Below, in pieces: positions 1-8,319 of a DNA stretch of 28,090 nt (the stretch's first letter is position 1; each line of letters begins with the position of its first letter). The position numbers were made by a program, and so were the translations under genes. The notes under the pieces were generated by a model that saw only the letters and a program-made list of their open reading frames with translations, did no database searches and had not been told where the DNA came from. This stretch comes from CANJDH01 sp964443245. GTDB taxonomy: Bacteria > Pseudomonadota > Gammaproteobacteria > Burkholderiales > JAEUOS01. Location of the stretch: positions 1-28,090 of the forward strand of contig CAYUEG010000039.1 in assembly GCA_964443245.1 (NCBI GenBank), given 5' to 3'.

Positions 1-520
1 GCGAGCAAATACCGGCATTGAGGTATGGCTTGAATGGAGTCGGATAAAGCGGATCCTTCAATGCCAGAAGGAACTGGCCGATCGACTCCCGCTCCCGGCG
101 GTGCTGACACAAAAACCATCCGTAGTTATTCAAGGTGTCCGAGTCACCTGGCGTGATGGCGAGCGCACGCTTGAATGCTTCTTCGGCCTTGGCGGTTTCC
201 CCCAAATCCATATGGATAAGGCCTAGGACGTTATAGGCTGGACCGTAATTGCGATTTGAATCCAATGCCGACCTGATCTCCTCAAGCGCTACCGCCATCT
301 GCCCGCGCAGAAAGTAGTTGAAACCAAGTTCAGTGCGAATACGCGCACTCTCCATGCGGTCGCCGCCTTGCTCACCGCTGCGAGAAGGCAATTGTTCATT
401 CGATTGCCTGGAAACGGGCAGGCTTCCCGAACCGCCCTGGGTTGCACAGCCAACCATTACTTGGGTTGAAGCCAAAATGGCTATGAAGAATGCAGTCCAG
501 CTTGAGGTTCTTTTGGGCAT
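1..520 (-). CDS. pilW: Type IV pilus biogenesis/stability lipoprotein PilW (PilF-like), 3' end missing
   Basis: TPR lipoprotein; in this family it helps the PilQ secretin assemble in the outer membrane. The translation begins MPKRTSSWTAFFIAILAS with a hydrophobic segment followed by a lipobox ending in Cys near residue 25 (MVGC), so export and lipidation are expected. After a polar linker come TPR units with typical spacing (ELGFNYFLRGQMAVALEEI, then NYGPAYNVLGLIHMDLGE, then AFKRALAITPGDSDTLNNYG). About 173 codons are visible and the C-terminal TPRs lie beyond the window edge. The start lies 14 bp after the rlmN stop, giving the order ndk-rlmN-pilW that is common in betaproteobacteria. Family assignment is firm; pilus function is inferred from the family and the gene order. 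Confidence 0.9.
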   Translation of the reverse strand, partial: MPKRTSSWTAFFIAILASTQVMVGCATQGGSGSLPVSRQSNEQLPSRSGEQGGDRMESARIRTELGFNYFLRGQMAVALEEIRSALDSNRNYGPAYNVLGLIHMDLGETAKAEEAFKRALAITPGDSDTLNNYGWFLCQHRRERESIGQFLLALKDPLYPTPFKPYLNAGICS

Positions 521-534
521 GATTGATGTCCCGC

Positions 535-1680
535 TTATCGTTCCGCTTGCAGGGTGGCCTGGTCGGTCTCCTGCCCACTCTTTGAAAAAAAACGAATCGC
601 ACGCTGGGTACGATCTTTCACTTCCCCAGCCAATTGCCCGCACGCAGCGGCAATGTCATCGCCTCGAGTCTTGCGCGTGGTGGTCACAATGCCTCCTGCC
701 AACAGGATTTCTGCAAAAGCACGAATGCGCTCCGGACGAGAACGACGAAAATCAATACGCGAACCACCCACCGAAAATGGGTTGAAAGGGATCAAGTTGA
801 TTTTGCACGGAACATCTTGCACCAACGCCAGAAGTTGCCTGGCTTGTGCAGGCGCATCGTTGACGCCGTCGAGCATGATGTATTCGAAGGTAACGAAATC
901 GCGAGGGGCTTTATCAAGATAACGCACGCATGCTGCCATGAGTTCCGACAACGGATACTTCTTGTTCAAAGGTACCAATACGTCGCGCAACTTGTCATCT
1001 GGTGCGTGAAGTGAAACCGCAAGCGCAACCGGGCAGGCATCGCGGAGTCGATCCATCATGGGGACCACGCCCGAAGTGGAGAGCGTTACGCGGCGACGGG
1101 AAAGCCCATAGGCGTTGTCGTCAAGCATCAGCTTCAATGCCGGCACGACTTGATCGAGATTGAGCAGCGGCTCACCCATGCCCATCATGACGACGTTGGT
1201 GACAGGGCGCAAGCCGCCATGGCTGTATGACCCAGTCTGTGACAAGAGGCGGTCAGCCATCCATAGCTGACCGATGATTTCGGCCGTCGACAAATTGCGC
1301 GAAAATCCTTGTTTTCCTGTGGAACAAAAAGCACAGTCAACCGCACAGCCAGCTTGCGTGGAGATGCACAACGTACCGCGGTCGTCCTCGGGAATGAAGA
1401 CTGCTTCGACGGCATTACCTTGACCCACGTCCAGAAGCCACTTCCGGGTCCCGTCCTTCGCAACACGATCACTCACGATGCCCGGGACAGAAATGCAAGC
1501 ATCCCTGGCAAGCTTCTCTCTCAGCGGGCGGGCGATATCGGACATCTGACCGAAATCGGAAACGTAGCGCTGATGCACCCACTGCGAAACCTGCTTGGCG
1601 CGAAAAGGCTTCTCCCCTCGCGCAACAAACCAGTCGGCGAGTTGTTTCCCGTCGAAGTTGAGCAGGTTGACCGTTTCCAA
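535..1680 (-). CDS. rlmN: Dual-specificity 23S rRNA/tRNA adenine-C2 methyltransferase RlmN
   Basis: Radical SAM enzyme that methylates C2 of A2503 in 23S rRNA and A37 of some tRNAs. It has 381 residues, the usual length. The [4Fe-4S] motif CxxxCxxC is at C112, C116 and C119 (GCAVDCAFC). The two mechanistic cysteines of the family are visible: C105 in LCISTQ and C347 in the C-terminal DDIAAACGQ. The GEPLLN and STSGVVP segments typical of RlmN are also present. It sits 13 bp downstream of ndk and 14 bp upstream of pilW, so the three are probably one transcript. Nothing appears broken. Confidence 0.97.
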   Translation of the reverse strand: METVNLLNFDGKQLADWFVARGEKPFRAKQVSQWVHQRYVSDFGQMSDIARPLREKLARDACISVPGIVSDRVAKDGTRKWLLDVGQGNAVEAVFIPEDDRGTLCISTQAGCAVDCAFCSTGKQGFSRNLSTAEIIGQLWMADRLLSQTGSYSHGGLRPVTNVVMMGMGEPLLNLDQVVPALKLMLDDNAYGLSRRRVTLSTSGVVPMMDRLRDACPVALAVSLHAPDDKLRDVLVPLNKKYPLSELMAACVRYLDKAPRDFVTFEYIMLDGVNDAPAQARQLLALVQDVPCKINLIPFNPFSVGGSRIDFRRSRPERIRAFAEILLAGGIVTTTRKTRGDDIAAACGQLAGEVKDRTQRAIRFFSKSGQETDQATLQAER

Positions 1681-1693
1681 GTGGCAGACGCCT

Positions 1694-2119
1694 CTAGCGT
1701 GAATACACGTTCAGGGCAGGAAAGAAATAGCTGATCTCCCCCCGCGCAGTGTCGGCCGCATCCGATCCGTGCACAGCGTTCGCATCGATACTTGCAGCAA
1801 AATCGGCGCGAATCGTCCCGGCGGATGCCTTCTTGGGATCAGTTGCTCCCATAAGATCCCGATTTTTGAGGATGGCGCCCTCGCCCTCAAGAACCTGAAT
1901 CATGACAGGGCCGGAGATCATGAAATCGACCAAATCCTTGAAGAACGGACGCTCGCGATGAACTGCATAGAATCCTTCCGCTTCAGTGCGGGAGAGGTGC
2001 AGCATTCTTGCGGCCACAATCTTGAGTCCGGCATCCTCAAAGCGTTGATAGATCTTGCCGATAACGTTTTTGGCGACGGCGTCCGGTTTGATAATCGAGA
2101 GGGTTCGCTCGATGGCCAT
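1694..2119 (-). CDS. ndk: Nucleoside diphosphate kinase
   Basis: Cytoplasmic enzyme that transfers the gamma-phosphate of ATP to nucleoside diphosphates through a phospho-histidine. It has 141 residues, full length for bacterial Ndk. It starts MAIERTLSIIKPDAV and carries the active-site block NAVHGSD with the catalytic H117; the nucleotide-binding segments RPFFKDLV and GATDPKKA are intact. GGAG precedes the ATG. A TATAAT hexamer about 55 bp upstream suggests its own promoter, separate from tilS, which ends just upstream on the same strand. It is first gene of the likely ndk-rlmN-pilW unit. Confidence 0.97.
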   Translation of the reverse strand: MAIERTLSIIKPDAVAKNVIGKIYQRFEDAGLKIVAARMLHLSRTEAEGFYAVHRERPFFKDLVDFMISGPVMIQVLEGEGAILKNRDLMGATDPKKASAGTIRADFAASIDANAVHGSDAADTARGEISYFFPALNVYSR

Positions 2120-2172
2120 ATCTGAAAAACTCCAATTAAATTAAGGTTTTGGGACGGAAAGCTTAACCAAAA

Positions 2173-2178
2173 ATTATA
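2173..2178 (-). promoter_or_regulatory. Candidate -10 element of the ndk promoter
   Basis: On the minus strand this reads TATAAT, a perfect sigma70 -10 hexamer, in the short gap between the tilS stop and the ndk start. No good -35 hexamer is visible 16-18 bp upstream, so strength is uncertain. It would give a leader of roughly 45 nt with GGAG near the ndk start codon. Confidence 0.45.
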
Positions 2179-2222
2179 TCAGACTGTGGCAGATTCCGGG
2201 TGAAGACAGCGGCAACGAGAAC

Positions 2223-3194
2223 TCATTGGGGGGATGCCAGCAACTCACCTTTTTTGCGCAGAATTTGCCACCCATCATGTATCCAGATCAGGCGCGTGTC
2301 ATTGCTGGTTCGCTGGAGTCCTTGTACCAACGCGGCGAGTCTGGATTCGGGTGGTGCCCGCAGCCCAAATCTCTCTAGCCAACGGCGCAGCAAATTCTTT
2401 AAGCGATGTGGCGGCAAGGCTTGAAGACCTGCGACAGCCAGTGTTCCGGCGCCGAGGCTTACTTTGGCCAAATCCAGATCCGCCAGTTCTTCGCACAAGA
2501 CAGAAGCATCCGCAAGATTGCGCGCCGAGCGGCCGATGGTTGAGAGGGCGTGGGGAAAAGCGGCTTCGAGGACCGGCATTACCCTCTTACGCAGGCGATT
2601 TCGGGTAAGCGACTCATCTGCGTTGGACTCATCTTCGACCCACTCAATGTCGTGGGCGAGAGCATAGCGTTCAAGTGCTGAACGGGACAAATCGAGTAGC
2701 GGCCGCCAGATCCGGGGAGCTCGCGCCGCTGACCCGGCGATGCGTCCCAGCGCACTCATGCCAGACATGCCTTTGGAGCCGGCTCCGCGCAAGAGTTGAA
2801 GCAAGACTGTCTCTGCCTGATCATTGGCGTGCTGCGCCAAGGCAATGACCGACGCCTTCTGTTGACGAAAAACAGCGTACCGAGCTAATCTGGCCTGCTC
2901 TTCCAGGCTGCTGCCAGCGGCCCTGCAGACTGCGACTTTCCGAACGGTTAACGGGACATCAAGCTCTCTGCACCAATCCCGGCAATGCCGTGCCCACTGG
3001 TCCGCATGCGGGCTTAACCCATGATTTACGTGAAGTGCGCGAAGACTCAAACGATCCCGTAGTTGTGGTGCAGTGCGAGATGCATGCAGCAGATGCAAGA
3101 GCACGGACGAATCACACCCCCCCGAAAGCGCAACGCAGACATCCAACCGATCCAGGCAAGTTGCCCTAGCAAGCTGATCAAGCCAGTGCACCAT
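2223..3194 (-). CDS. tilS: tRNA(Ile)-lysidine synthase TilS, short form
   Basis: ATP-dependent enzyme that attaches lysine to C34 of tRNA-Ile(CAU), allowing AUA decoding. The N-type PP-loop motif SGGCDSS is at residues 24-30, followed by HVNHGLS, then ANDQAETVLLQLLRGAGSKG and the NRLRKRVMPVLE segment of the family. I chose the ATG at 3194, because reading further upstream needs a TTG inside the accA gene and the N-terminus from 3194 matches normal TilS. The protein is about 323 residues; it ends after the middle substrate-binding region and lacks the C-terminal TilS_C domain of the E. coli enzyme (432 aa). A C6 run precedes the stop, but neither shifted frame restores a C-terminal domain, so I regard it as a short form. 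The start lies 22 bp after the accA stop. Confidence 0.93.
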   Translation of the reverse strand: MVHWLDQLARATCLDRLDVCVALSGGCDSSVLLHLLHASRTAPQLRDRLSLRALHVNHGLSPHADQWARHCRDWCRELDVPLTVRKVAVCRAAGSSLEEQARLARYAVFRQQKASVIALAQHANDQAETVLLQLLRGAGSKGMSGMSALGRIAGSAARAPRIWRPLLDLSRSALERYALAHDIEWVEDESNADESLTRNRLRKRVMPVLEAAFPHALSTIGRSARNLADASVLCEELADLDLAKVSLGAGTLAVAGLQALPPHRLKNLLRRWLERFGLRAPPESRLAALVQGLQRTSNDTRLIWIHDGWQILRKKGELLASPQ

Positions 3195-3216
3195 AAGAGT
3201 GGTGCCTAGCGCAGTT

Positions 3217-4182
3217 TTAGGTGGTGACTTCCTCAAATTTTCCGTATCGCATCACACGTTGGTGGCGCGCTTCAAGCAGCTTGCCTACTGGGACGTCCGA
3301 CAGTTGCCGAAGGGATTCCCCGAGCGCCTTTTTGAGGGTTGCCGCGATGGCATCGGGATCGCGGTGCGCGCCACCCAATGGCTCAGGAATGATTCGATCG
3401 ATCAATCCAAGCGCCTTCAGCCGGGACGCAGTAATGCCAAGCGTTTCTGCCGCCTCCGGCGCCCTTTCGGCGCTCTTCCAGAGAATCGATGCACAGCCTT
3501 CAGGCGATATGACCGAATACGTGGAATACTGCAGCATCAAGACCACGTCACCCATGGCAATCGCCAACGCCCCCCCCGATCCGCCTTCTCCAATCACAGT
3601 TGTGATGATCGGGACTTTCAGTTCCGCCATCGCATAAAGGTTATGACCGATCGCTTCAGATTGACCTCGCTCTTCCGCACCGATTCCCGGGTAGGCCCCC
3701 GGCGTGTCGACAAACGTGAACAAAGGCAACTTGAACTTCTCCGCAGTTCGCATGAGGCGCAATGCCTTGCGATATCCCTCAGGACGCGGCATGCCAAAAT
3801 TGCGGTAAGAGCGTTCCTTGATATCCCTTCCCTTTTGATGCCCCATGATCATGCAGGCAGTACCGTTGAACCGTGCCATTCCTGCCACGATCGACGGATC
3901 ATCAGCATAAGACCGATCTCCATGTAGCTCGTGAAAATCGGTAAACATCGCCCGAACGTAGTCCAGCGTATAGGGGCGCTGAGGGTGGCGTGCCACCTGT
4001 GAGACCTGCCAGGACGTCAGTTTTGTGTAGATCTCTTTGGTAAGCGACTGACCCTTCTTCTTCAGTCGGTTGATCTCCTCCGAAATATCGACCGCCGAAT
4101 CGCCTTGCACAAACTGCAATTCCTCGATCTTCGCTTCCAGTTCAGAGATCGGTTGTTCAAAGTCCAGAAAAGTTGTTTTCAT
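3217..4182 (-). CDS. accA: Acetyl-CoA carboxylase carboxyltransferase subunit alpha
   Basis: Alpha half of the carboxyltransferase that, with AccD, transfers CO2 from carboxybiotin to acetyl-CoA to give malonyl-CoA, the committed step of fatty acid synthesis. The ATG at 4182 gives the canonical N-terminus MKTTFLDFEQPISELEAKIE and a 321-residue protein of normal length. Visible landmarks are LHGDRSYADDPSIV, the FVDTPGAYPGIGAEERGQ block and the glycine-rich GEGGSGGALAIAM (about 198-210), which form the acyl-CoA/oxyanion region. It lies 7 bp downstream of the glycosylase gene and just upstream of tilS, an order common in betaproteobacteria. Confidence 0.97.
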   Translation of the reverse strand: MKTTFLDFEQPISELEAKIEELQFVQGDSAVDISEEINRLKKKGQSLTKEIYTKLTSWQVSQVARHPQRPYTLDYVRAMFTDFHELHGDRSYADDPSIVAGMARFNGTACMIMGHQKGRDIKERSYRNFGMPRPEGYRKALRLMRTAEKFKLPLFTFVDTPGAYPGIGAEERGQSEAIGHNLYAMAELKVPIITTVIGEGGSGGALAIAMGDVVLMLQYSTYSVISPEGCASILWKSAERAPEAAETLGITASRLKALGLIDRIIPEPLGGAHRDPDAIAATLKKALGESLRQLSDVPVGKLLEARHQRVMRYGKFEEVTT

Positions 4183-4189
4183 GCTCGAC

Positions 4190-4834
4190 CTAATACTCAA
4201 CCGGAAAAGGATCCAGGCTTCGCCACATGTACCAAGTGCCCACAGAACGCCACGGCGCCCAATTTTCCCCAACTTCCCGCAGCTCGCTTAGGGTAACAGG
4301 TTCACCCGAAAAATAGTGCAGGCTGACCGCCTTCCGCAAACCCAAATCGTCCACGGGGAAAACATTCGGCCGCATCAGATTGAACATGAGGAACATCTCG
4401 GCGGTCCAGCGGCCAATGCCGCGGATGCCGGTAAGCGCCTTGATGATGGTTTCGTCATCGAGAGCAGCCCAGTCCTTTGTCTGCACACCACCCTGTTTGA
4501 AGTGTCCCGCCAGGTCGAGCAGATATTCAGCCTTGCGCTGGGACAAGCCGCACTCGCGCAGGCGCTCCGGCTTGGCACGGGCCAGGCGGTCCGGCGTAAA
4601 GTCCGGGTAGACGGCGAGCACACGGTCCCATACTGCTTGCGCGGCGGCCACCGAGATTTGCTGCCCAACAATCGATCTGGCCAAAGTGGAAAAAGGATCG
4701 CCCCGCGAAACCAGCGAGCCCGTGTCGTGACGAGCAATGATGCGCTTCAAAATGCGGTCGCACTTCATCAAGTCGCGCTTGGCTTCGACCCAGTAATCTG
4801 GGGACGCAGCTTTATTCCGTGCTCGGTTGGCCAT
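4190..4834 (-). CDS. DNA-3-methyladenine glycosylase II family protein (AlkA-like, HhH-GPD)
   Basis: Base-excision repair glycosylase expected to remove alkylated purines such as 3-methyladenine. It has 214 residues, a compact form without the N-terminal domain of E. coli AlkA. The helix-hairpin-helix is LTGIRGIGRWTAEM (about 134-147), and the following GPD part contains FPVDDLGL with the likely catalytic Asp at about residue 163. IVGQQIS near residue 55 is also typical of the family. Its ATG overlaps the stop of the upstream DUF6352-like gene by one base (TGATG), implying translational coupling. Substrate range cannot be told from sequence. Confidence 0.92.
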   Translation of the reverse strand: MANRARNKAASPDYWVEAKRDLMKCDRILKRIIARHDTGSLVSRGDPFSTLARSIVGQQISVAAAQAVWDRVLAVYPDFTPDRLARAKPERLRECGLSQRKAEYLLDLAGHFKQGGVQTKDWAALDDETIIKALTGIRGIGRWTAEMFLMFNLMRPNVFPVDDLGLRKAVSLHYFSGEPVTLSELREVGENWAPWRSVGTWYMWRSLDPFPVEY

Positions 4835-5889
4835 CAGTGAACAGTGCGAAGCGGCAAGTTGACTAGCAGGTTCTGCGGTTTGAGGCGCAACTGGTGGTTC
4901 TCATCCATCGACAAGGCGAGGTAAACGGGTTGCCCCCCCAATTCAGGCAGGGCTACGCCTGGATCACGAAAGGTCAGTGACATCAGCGCGAGAACGCGGC
5001 TGGACTGCTCATAATCGGGGGATGGCGTCACCCCATTATAAAGATCGTTAAGCAGACTTGTAGAGTGTCTGTCAAGGCCGCAAAACCAGCGCATCCGCAC
5101 ATTGTCGATGGATCGTAGAGGCGTGACCGCTACTTCAATCCCAAAAAAGTGCTTTGTCCAGCGCTGCAACACTTCACACAGCGCATTGAGGCCGGCTCGG
5201 CCGAAGTTGATTTGAAAGGCGGTGTCGTGGCGTTCGTCGCGGGACCAATAAAGATCAGCATTGTCGCGGTCGATCACGTCTAGCTCGATCGGACGCAACG
5301 CGGTTTGCGCTTCAGACAGCAGTCGACCAATACTGCCAAAGTGACTACCATCTCGAGAGCGTTGCGCCTGGAGCGCAACCGTCTCTTCATCTGCCAAGAC
5401 GATTCTGCCATCATCGACATGCACCCGCTGCTCGCGGAACAGCAACTCCGCCGAACGCGCAAGCAAACCATCCTCCGTGCCGTCAAGCATGTTGCGTGAT
5501 ATGGCCTGTGCCATCTGATCGACGAACAGAGGCGGCAGTCCGCTCGTTGAGAAATCGCGCGCGGAACCGTCTGCAGCTCTGAATAGGGACAGATAGCAGG
5601 CCTCAACCGTACCGGCGTGTACCAGCAAGTCACGGAAATGCACAACAATCCGATAGCTCTCGCGCGCGTCTGGATCTGCAATACCCTGCAACTCGAAATC
5701 AGCTACCGCACGCCTCGGGTTCTCCATCAGAGCAGCGAACAATGCACGCTCATTGGCACACGAAGTGTCTATCGGTGCTACTTCAGGTCGCGCGAAGTAG
5801 GCACGAAGATAGTCATCAGTGACGCGAAGATAACCCCGTGCATCCACTTCCAGAAGATGAAATCCCGAGTGGCGCCAAAAATCGGGCAT
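4834..5889 (-). CDS. DUF6352-like protein of unknown function
   Basis: I recognise this as a DUF6352-type protein from its N-terminus (MPDFWRHSGFHLLEVDARGY) and overall length of about 351 residues, but no function is known to me. It has no signal peptide or membrane segment and no catalytic motif I can name; it is soluble, mixed alpha/beta in appearance, with many acidic and Arg residues. I chose the ATG at 5889, since extension to 5973 requires TTG and adds residues unlike the family start. It is divergent from the PP2C gene at 5996 and coupled by a one-base overlap to the glycosylase gene, so it leads the unit with alkA-like, accA and tilS. The family call is from memory. Confidence 0.7.
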   Translation of the reverse strand: MPDFWRHSGFHLLEVDARGYLRVTDDYLRAYFARPEVAPIDTSCANERALFAALMENPRRAVADFELQGIADPDARESYRIVVHFRDLLVHAGTVEACYLSLFRAADGSARDFSTSGLPPLFVDQMAQAISRNMLDGTEDGLLARSAELLFREQRVHVDDGRIVLADEETVALQAQRSRDGSHFGSIGRLLSEAQTALRPIELDVIDRDNADLYWSRDERHDTAFQINFGRAGLNALCEVLQRWTKHFFGIEVAVTPLRSIDNVRMRWFCGLDRHSTSLLNDLYNGVTPSPDYEQSSRVLALMSLTFRDPGVALPELGGQPVYLALSMDENHQLRLKPQNLLVNLPLRTVH

Positions 5890-5933
5890 GGTTAGACTTG
5901 TCAGGGTTGGTACGGGTTGCTCGGGACCGAGCG

Positions 5934-5954
5934 CGGTATAGTATCGCAATACCG
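5934..5954. promoter_or_regulatory. Inverted repeat in a divergent intergenic region (candidate operator)
   Basis: CGGTAT and ATACCG form 6-bp inverted arms around a 9-bp centre, in the 106 bp between the divergent starts at 5889 and 5996. The left arm overlaps a -10-like TATAGT on the plus strand (5937-5942). No consensus -35 is correctly spaced on either strand, so the promoter call is weak. The symmetry could be an operator controlling either gene. Confidence 0.3.
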
Positions 5955-5995
5955 ACGCGGGGCATTGGCCCAATTTACTTCTCGATTACAACACC

Positions 5996-6997
5996 ATGCA
6001 ATACGAAATTGCCAGTGCTGAACACATTGGGGATCGAAAGGAGCAACAGGATCGCCTGCTGGTGATGCATCACCCGCTTTTGCCGGGTACAGTGCTGGCG
6101 GCCCTCGCTGACGGCATGGGTGGTCACACGGGCGGTGCCCTTGCGGCCCAGGCGGTAGTAGATGCAGTCGCTGATGTGTTTGGGAGTTACGATCCCCAAA
6201 CCGGAACTCCGCAAGATTGGCTCAAAGCGATGGTTCTGGCGGCACATGACAAGGTCGCTGCTGCAGGCAAGGGGTTTAACCGTGATCCGCGTTCAACCTG
6301 TGTGGTTGTGCTTGCACAGCCAGGGCGCATGGATTGGGCGCACTGCGGCGACAGCCGACTTTACGCCTTTCACAAAGATGAGTTCGCGCTGCGTACCGAA
6401 GATCACTCGCTGGTGGAGATACTGCTTCAGCAGGGCAAGATCACTGAGGTCGAAGTTCTCACTCATCCTGAGCGGAGCAAGTTGTACTCCAGCCTCGGTG
6501 GCCCCGAACCTCCGCAGATCAGCTTTGGCGGATTTGACGCGACACATCCTGATGATTCCGTATTGCTCGCCTCTGACGGCTTATGGGCCTACTTTCGCGC
6601 CAAAGAGATGGCCGATCTAATCGAATACCGTACCCTTGAGCAAGCCTGCGATCGTCTGGTGGAACTGGCGAGACGACGCGCAAAAGGCAATGGCGACAAT
6701 TTGTCGCTGGTGTTGCTGCGTGTGGTCGAGAAGAAGAAACAGGGTCTCCTGAAGTCGATTTTCATGAGCAAGCCTGCTGTGCCCAGCCCGGTCGAAGATG
6801 CCAAGCGCTTCATGGTCAAGTATCTCAACACCGTTTTGGGGCCAGAGGCTGAGTCGATTTTGGTCAAGATTGAGAAGTGCAGTTCGGCGCAGGACCTGGA
6901 CAGCATGATCAACTCTAGTTCTAAAGTCGTAGTGGAGTTGATGGGAAAAGACCGTGCGGAACAGTTTGCCGCACGCGCCCGAGAGTTGATGGCATAA
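5996..6997 (+). CDS. PP2C-type (PPM) Ser/Thr protein phosphatase with C-terminal extension
   Basis: Metal-dependent phosphatase expected to dephosphorylate Ser/Thr residues in the cytoplasm. All core PPM motifs are present: GDRKEQQDR (12-20), DGMGGHTGG with metal ligand D39, CGDSRLY with D119, SDGLW with D194 and GDN with D234. The first motif has QQD where many bacterial PP2Cs have NED. The catalytic domain ends near residue 245. About 85 further residues follow, mostly helical in character (YLNTVLGPEAESILVKIEK), not part of the PP2C fold and unknown to me. No Shine-Dalgarno is visible before the ATG. The kinase gene follows 11 bp downstream, giving a kinase/phosphatase pair. It is paralogous to the phosphatase at 17719. 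Confidence 0.93.
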   Translation: MQYEIASAEHIGDRKEQQDRLLVMHHPLLPGTVLAALADGMGGHTGGALAAQAVVDAVADVFGSYDPQTGTPQDWLKAMVLAAHDKVAAAGKGFNRDPRSTCVVVLAQPGRMDWAHCGDSRLYAFHKDEFALRTEDHSLVEILLQQGKITEVEVLTHPERSKLYSSLGGPEPPQISFGGFDATHPDDSVLLASDGLWAYFRAKEMADLIEYRTLEQACDRLVELARRRAKGNGDNLSLVLLRVVEKKKQGLLKSIFMSKPAVPSPVEDAKRFMVKYLNTVLGPEAESILVKIEKCSSAQDLDSMINSSSKVVVELMGKDRAEQFAARARELMA

Positions 6998-7008
6998 ACG
7001 GAGTTCTC

Positions 7009-8319
7009 ATGAGCGAGCAGAAGACGCCATTGACCGGCGATAACGATGCCGGACCCAGTTATGACCGCATCCAGCGTGCGGCTGAACTTCTCAAGATTCG
7101 CAAATTTGCCCACCCCGCTCCACCCGTTGCGAAGGAGAGTTCCAAACCCGGCGAATCGTTGCCAGCAAGTCAGCCGGAACCCGCGGCTGCCGCTCCCGAC
7201 ACCATTACGCCGGCAGCAGACGACCGCACCATCGTTGATCCGCAGGCGAAAAACAGCGCGGCGAAGGCAGAAGCGTCCCTCCCGTCGGATTATGCTGAAT
7301 TGAAGCGGCAGGCTCTTGCACGTGCACAATCCCAAATGCCTGCGGAGTCGCGCCTGGCGCTGGTGGCCGGAACCCCGCTTCAGGAGTATCGCATTGAGTG
7401 GACGCTGGGCGTAGGCGGTTTTGGCATCACGTATCTGGCGACCGACACCAATCTGGAAATGCAGGTGGCGCTGAAGGAATACTTCCCGAGCGATCTTGTG
7501 CGGCGCGAATCCGGTGGCAACGTGAGAGTCAAGCAGCATGACGATGAAGCTGCGTTTCTCGAGGGCCGTGACAAGTTTTTGACCGAATGCCGTACGTTGG
7601 CCAAGTTCAATCACCCGAATGTCGTGAAGGTTTCCCGCTTTTTTCAGGCCAACGATACTGCCTACATGGTCATGAACTATGAATCTGGCGACTCGTTCAA
7701 GGGCTGGTTGGGTCAAGCCGGGAAAATTGACGAACGACAGTTGCTCAAGATGTTTTTACCATTGCTCGATGGCCTGGATGTGGTTCACCAGGCGGGCTTT
7801 CTGCATCGGGACATCAAGCCGGCAAACATTTTTGTTCGCAAGGATGACAGTCTGGTGCTGCTCGATTTTGGCGCTGCACGGCACGCGATTGGCAATCACA
7901 GCCGGTCGCTAACAACCATCGTGACGCCCGGCTATGCGCCTTTTGAGCAATATCACTCGCACGGTAAACAGGGGCCGTGGACTGACATCTATGCGCTCGG
8001 TGGGGTGCTCTATTGGGCGGTTACAGGGAACAAGCCGGTTGAGGCCCCCGCCCGCATCAAGAACGATGGCATGGTGTCTGCTACCAAAGCCGCGCAGGGA
8101 CGTTTCAGCCCGTCAGTGCTGGCCGCAATTGACTGGGCTTTGATGCCAGATGAGGGCAAGCGGCCCAAATCGATTGGCGAGTTTCGGCAGGCATTGACGT
8201 CTCCCACGCCCGTGGTGGGGTCGGAAACCCCATCCTCCGGTTCCACGCGGACGCAGTCGCGCAGCCAGGCTACCGCACAGGCGCCGGACAAAAAAGCCTG
8301 GTGGAAACTGAAGAAATAG
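7009..8319 (+). CDS. Cytoplasmic Ser/Thr protein kinase (Hanks-type)
   Basis: A complete eukaryotic-like kinase domain occupies about residues 125-397: glycine loop GVGGFG (134-139), catalytic Lys K156 in VALKEYF, helix-C Glu at about 193, HRDIKPAN (266-273, D268), DFG (286-288) and a PGYAPFEQY activation-segment end in place of the usual APE. The GFGITYLA/LKEYFP style is that of a proteobacterial STPK subfamily. The first ~120 residues are Pro/Ala-rich and probably disordered; the C-terminal ~40 residues are Ser/Thr-rich and end in a basic tail with no membrane segment, so it should be soluble. GGAG precedes the ATG. The gene is 11 bp after a PP2C phosphatase, which probably reverses its action. 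Substrates are unknown; no FHA, T6SS or PASTA genes are adjacent. Confidence 0.95.
   Translation: MSEQKTPLTGDNDAGPSYDRIQRAAELLKIRKFAHPAPPVAKESSKPGESLPASQPEPAAAAPDTITPAADDRTIVDPQAKNSAAKAEASLPSDYAELKRQALARAQSQMPAESRLALVAGTPLQEYRIEWTLGVGGFGITYLATDTNLEMQVALKEYFPSDLVRRESGGNVRVKQHDDEAAFLEGRDKFLTECRTLAKFNHPNVVKVSRFFQANDTAYMVMNYESGDSFKGWLGQAGKIDERQLLKMFLPLLDGLDVVHQAGFLHRDIKPANIFVRKDDSLVLLDFGAARHAIGNHSRSLTTIVTPGYAPFEQYHSHGKQGPWTDIYALGGVLYWAVTGNKPVEAPARIKNDGMVSATKAAQGRFSPSVLAAIDWALMPDEGKRPKSIGEFRQALTSPTPVVGSETPSSGSTRTQSRSQATAQAPDKKAWWKLKK

Noticed and set aside
3195..3236. N-terminal extension of TilS to a TTG codon
   Set aside because: It would overlap the end of accA and adds residues not seen in TilS; the ATG at 3194 gives a normal start.
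3199..3927. 242-codon plus-strand open frame opposite accA
   Set aside because: Antisense shadow of accA, Arg-rich and without family features.
4183..4272. N-terminal extension of AccA
   Set aside because: The extra 30 residues lie inside the glycosylase gene and precede the canonical MKTTFLDFEQ start.
5890..5973. Extension of the DUF6352-like protein to a TTG codon
   Set aside because: It needs a rare start and adds 28 residues before the family-like MPDFW start, and would remove most of the divergent promoter region.
6589..7716. Long open frame on the minus strand opposite the phosphatase/kinase junction
   Set aside because: It runs antisense across two well-supported genes, has no recognisable domain, and its composition follows the opposite strand's codon pattern.
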